Source: Blastococcus capsensis (GTDB taxonomy: Bacteria > Actinomycetota > Actinomycetes > Mycobacteriales > Geodermatophilaceae). From it: a stretch of DNA of 64,000 nucleotides. The stretch spans positions 1-64,000 of the forward strand of contig NZ_JASNNW010000024.1 of the NCBI RefSeq assembly GCF_030165005.1, given 5' to 3'. Both the position numbers and the translations under genes were made by a program. Shown in pieces: positions 63,092 through 64,000 of this stretch. Numbering within the stretch: position 1 is the first letter of the stretch; each line of letters opens with the position of its first letter. The notes beneath the pieces were generated by a model, which did no database searches, had not been told where the DNA came from, and was given only the letters and a program-made list of their open reading frames with translations.

Positions 63092-64000
63092 GTGCTCCGC
63101 ACCCACGACGCCGGAACGCTGCGCGCGTCCGACGCCGGCACCACCGTCACCCTCGCCGGCTGGGTCGCCCGCCGCCGCGACCACGGCGGCGTGGTCTTCC
63201 TCGACCTGCGCGACGCCTCCGGCTACGTCCAGGTGGTCGTGCGCGAGGAGGAGGCCCACCACCTGCGCAACGAGTACTGCCTGCTCGTCACCGGCGAGGT
63301 GCGGCGCCGCCCGGAGGGCAACGAGAACCCCGAGCTGCCCACCGGTGACATCGAGGTGGCCACCTCCGAGCTGCGCGTCCTGTCGGCGTCGGCGCCGCTG
63401 CCGTTCCCGATCGAGACCGACCGGGCGGCCTCGGACGACGTCCGCTACAAGTACCGCTACCTCGACCTGCGCCGGCAGGGTCCGGCCAGGGCGATCCGGC
63501 TGCGCTCGGAGATCAGCCGCATCGCCCGCGGGGTGATGGCCGGCCACGGGTTCACCGAGGTGGAGACGCCGTCGCTCACCCGGTCCACCCCCGAGGGTGC
63601 CCGCGACTTCCTCGTGCCGGTCCGCCTCCAGCAGGGGAAGTGGTACGCGCTGCCGCAGTCCCCGCAGCTGTTCAAGCAGCTGCTCATGATCGGCGGGCTG
63701 GAGCGGTACTACCAGATCGCGCGCTGTTTCCGGGACGAGGACTTCCGCGCCGACCGGCAGCCGGAGTTCACCCAGCTGGACTTCGAGATGAGCTTCGTCG
63801 AGCGCGACGACGTGCTGGCGATCGCCGAGGACGTCGTCCGGTCGCTGTGGCTCGAGCTGGCCTCCTACGAGGTGCCCGAGATCCCGCGGATGACCTACCG
63901 CGAGGCGATGGACCGCTTCGGCTCGGACAAGCCCGACCTGCGCTTCGGCACCGAGCTCACCGAGCTGACCGACTACTTCTCCGACACCCCGTTCCGCGTG
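63092..64000 (+). CDS. aspS: Aspartyl-tRNA synthetase (5' part; runs off the window)
   Basis: It charges tRNA-Asp, or tRNA-Asp and tRNA-Asn if non-discriminating, which cannot be judged here. The 303 residues present cover the N-terminal OB-fold anticodon domain ([21 protein letters not shown]) and the start of the class II core ([35 protein letters not shown], motif 2 [19 protein letters not shown]). GTG 63092 has AAAGG nine bases upstream. The frame is open to base 64000. Confidence 0.95.
   Translation, partial: MLRTHDAGTLRASDAGTTVTLAGWVARRRDHGGVVFLDLRDASGYVQVVVREEEAHHLRNEYCLLVTGEVRRRPEGNENPELPTGDIEVATSELRVLSASAPLPFPIETDRAASDDVRYKYRYLDLRRQGPARAIRLRSEISRIARGVMAGHGFTEVETPSLTRSTPEGARDFLVPVRLQQGKWYALPQSPQLFKQLLMIGGLERYYQIARCFRDEDFRADRQPEFTQLDFEMSFVERDDVLAIAEDVVRSLWLELASYEVPEIPRMTYREAMDRFGSDKPDLRFGTELTELTDYFSDTPFRV

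Overview
Organism: the sequence is very GC-rich (above 70% by eye), coding third positions are almost all G or C, starts are often GTG, and ATGA/GTGA start-stop overlaps are frequent. Gene content is actinobacterial: phosphatidylinositol mannoside synthesis (PgsA, PatA, PimA), a PdtaR-type ANTAR regulator, an SsgA-family protein, and S1 with four domains. I infer a member of the Geodermatophilaceae (Blastococcus, Modestobacter, Geodermatophilus) or a close relative. The family placement is inference, not something read directly from the bases. Layout: (1) 1-1426, an IS701-like insertion sequence sitting directly upstream of trpB. (2) 1.5-13.6 kb, trpB-trpA-lgt, then gltB-gltD, pyk and an acyl-CoA thioesterase. 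(3) 13.6-23 kb, a group II PLP decarboxylase (minus strand), a short atypical tRNA-Leu, pdtaR, a branched-chain amino acid ABC transporter (plus-strand binding protein whose two halves are swapped; minus-strand livH-livM-livG-livF), and a PaaI-like thioesterase. (4) 23-31.6 kb, polA, an AI-2E-type membrane protein, a methyltransferase, rpsA, a small unknown gene, coaE and a membrane-anchored GNAT protein. (5) 31.6-39.8 kb, an accessory stretch: a frameshifted remnant, tRNA-Gly/Cys/Val, an SsgA-like protein, an ECF sigma/anti-sigma pair, tRNA-Val, a multicopper oxidase with a cupredoxin lipoprotein, HNH, MOSC and CapA-like proteins. (6) 39.8-64 kb, a long plus-strand core run: thrS-HIT-pgsA-patA-pimA, LemA-like, pdxS-(membrane protein)-pdxT, yebC, ruvCAB, yajC-secD-secF, apt, rel, then a minus-strand cyclophilin, a metallo-beta-lactamase-fold hydrolase, hisS, an aldo/keto reductase and the first part of aspS. 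How the genes work together: trpBA completes tryptophan synthesis. GltBD makes glutamate from glutamine. PgsA, PatA and PimA build the PI-mannoside glycolipids of the envelope. PdxST makes pyridoxal phosphate, RuvABC resolves Holliday junctions, YajC-SecDF drives protein export, and Rel with Apt links nucleotide salvage to the stringent response. Non-coding signals: many genes have a TANNNT -10 box six to eight bases before the start codon, which predicts leaderless mRNAs; in four cases the box overlaps the stop codon of the gene before. Three families of dispersed intergenic repeats recur. No CRISPR array, prophage or obvious new defence system is visible. The most unusual loci are the permuted binding-protein gene with an adjoining G/C-only tract, the covarying GGA-loop hairpin element, and a repeat that supplies the ribosome-binding region of both ruvB and hisS.
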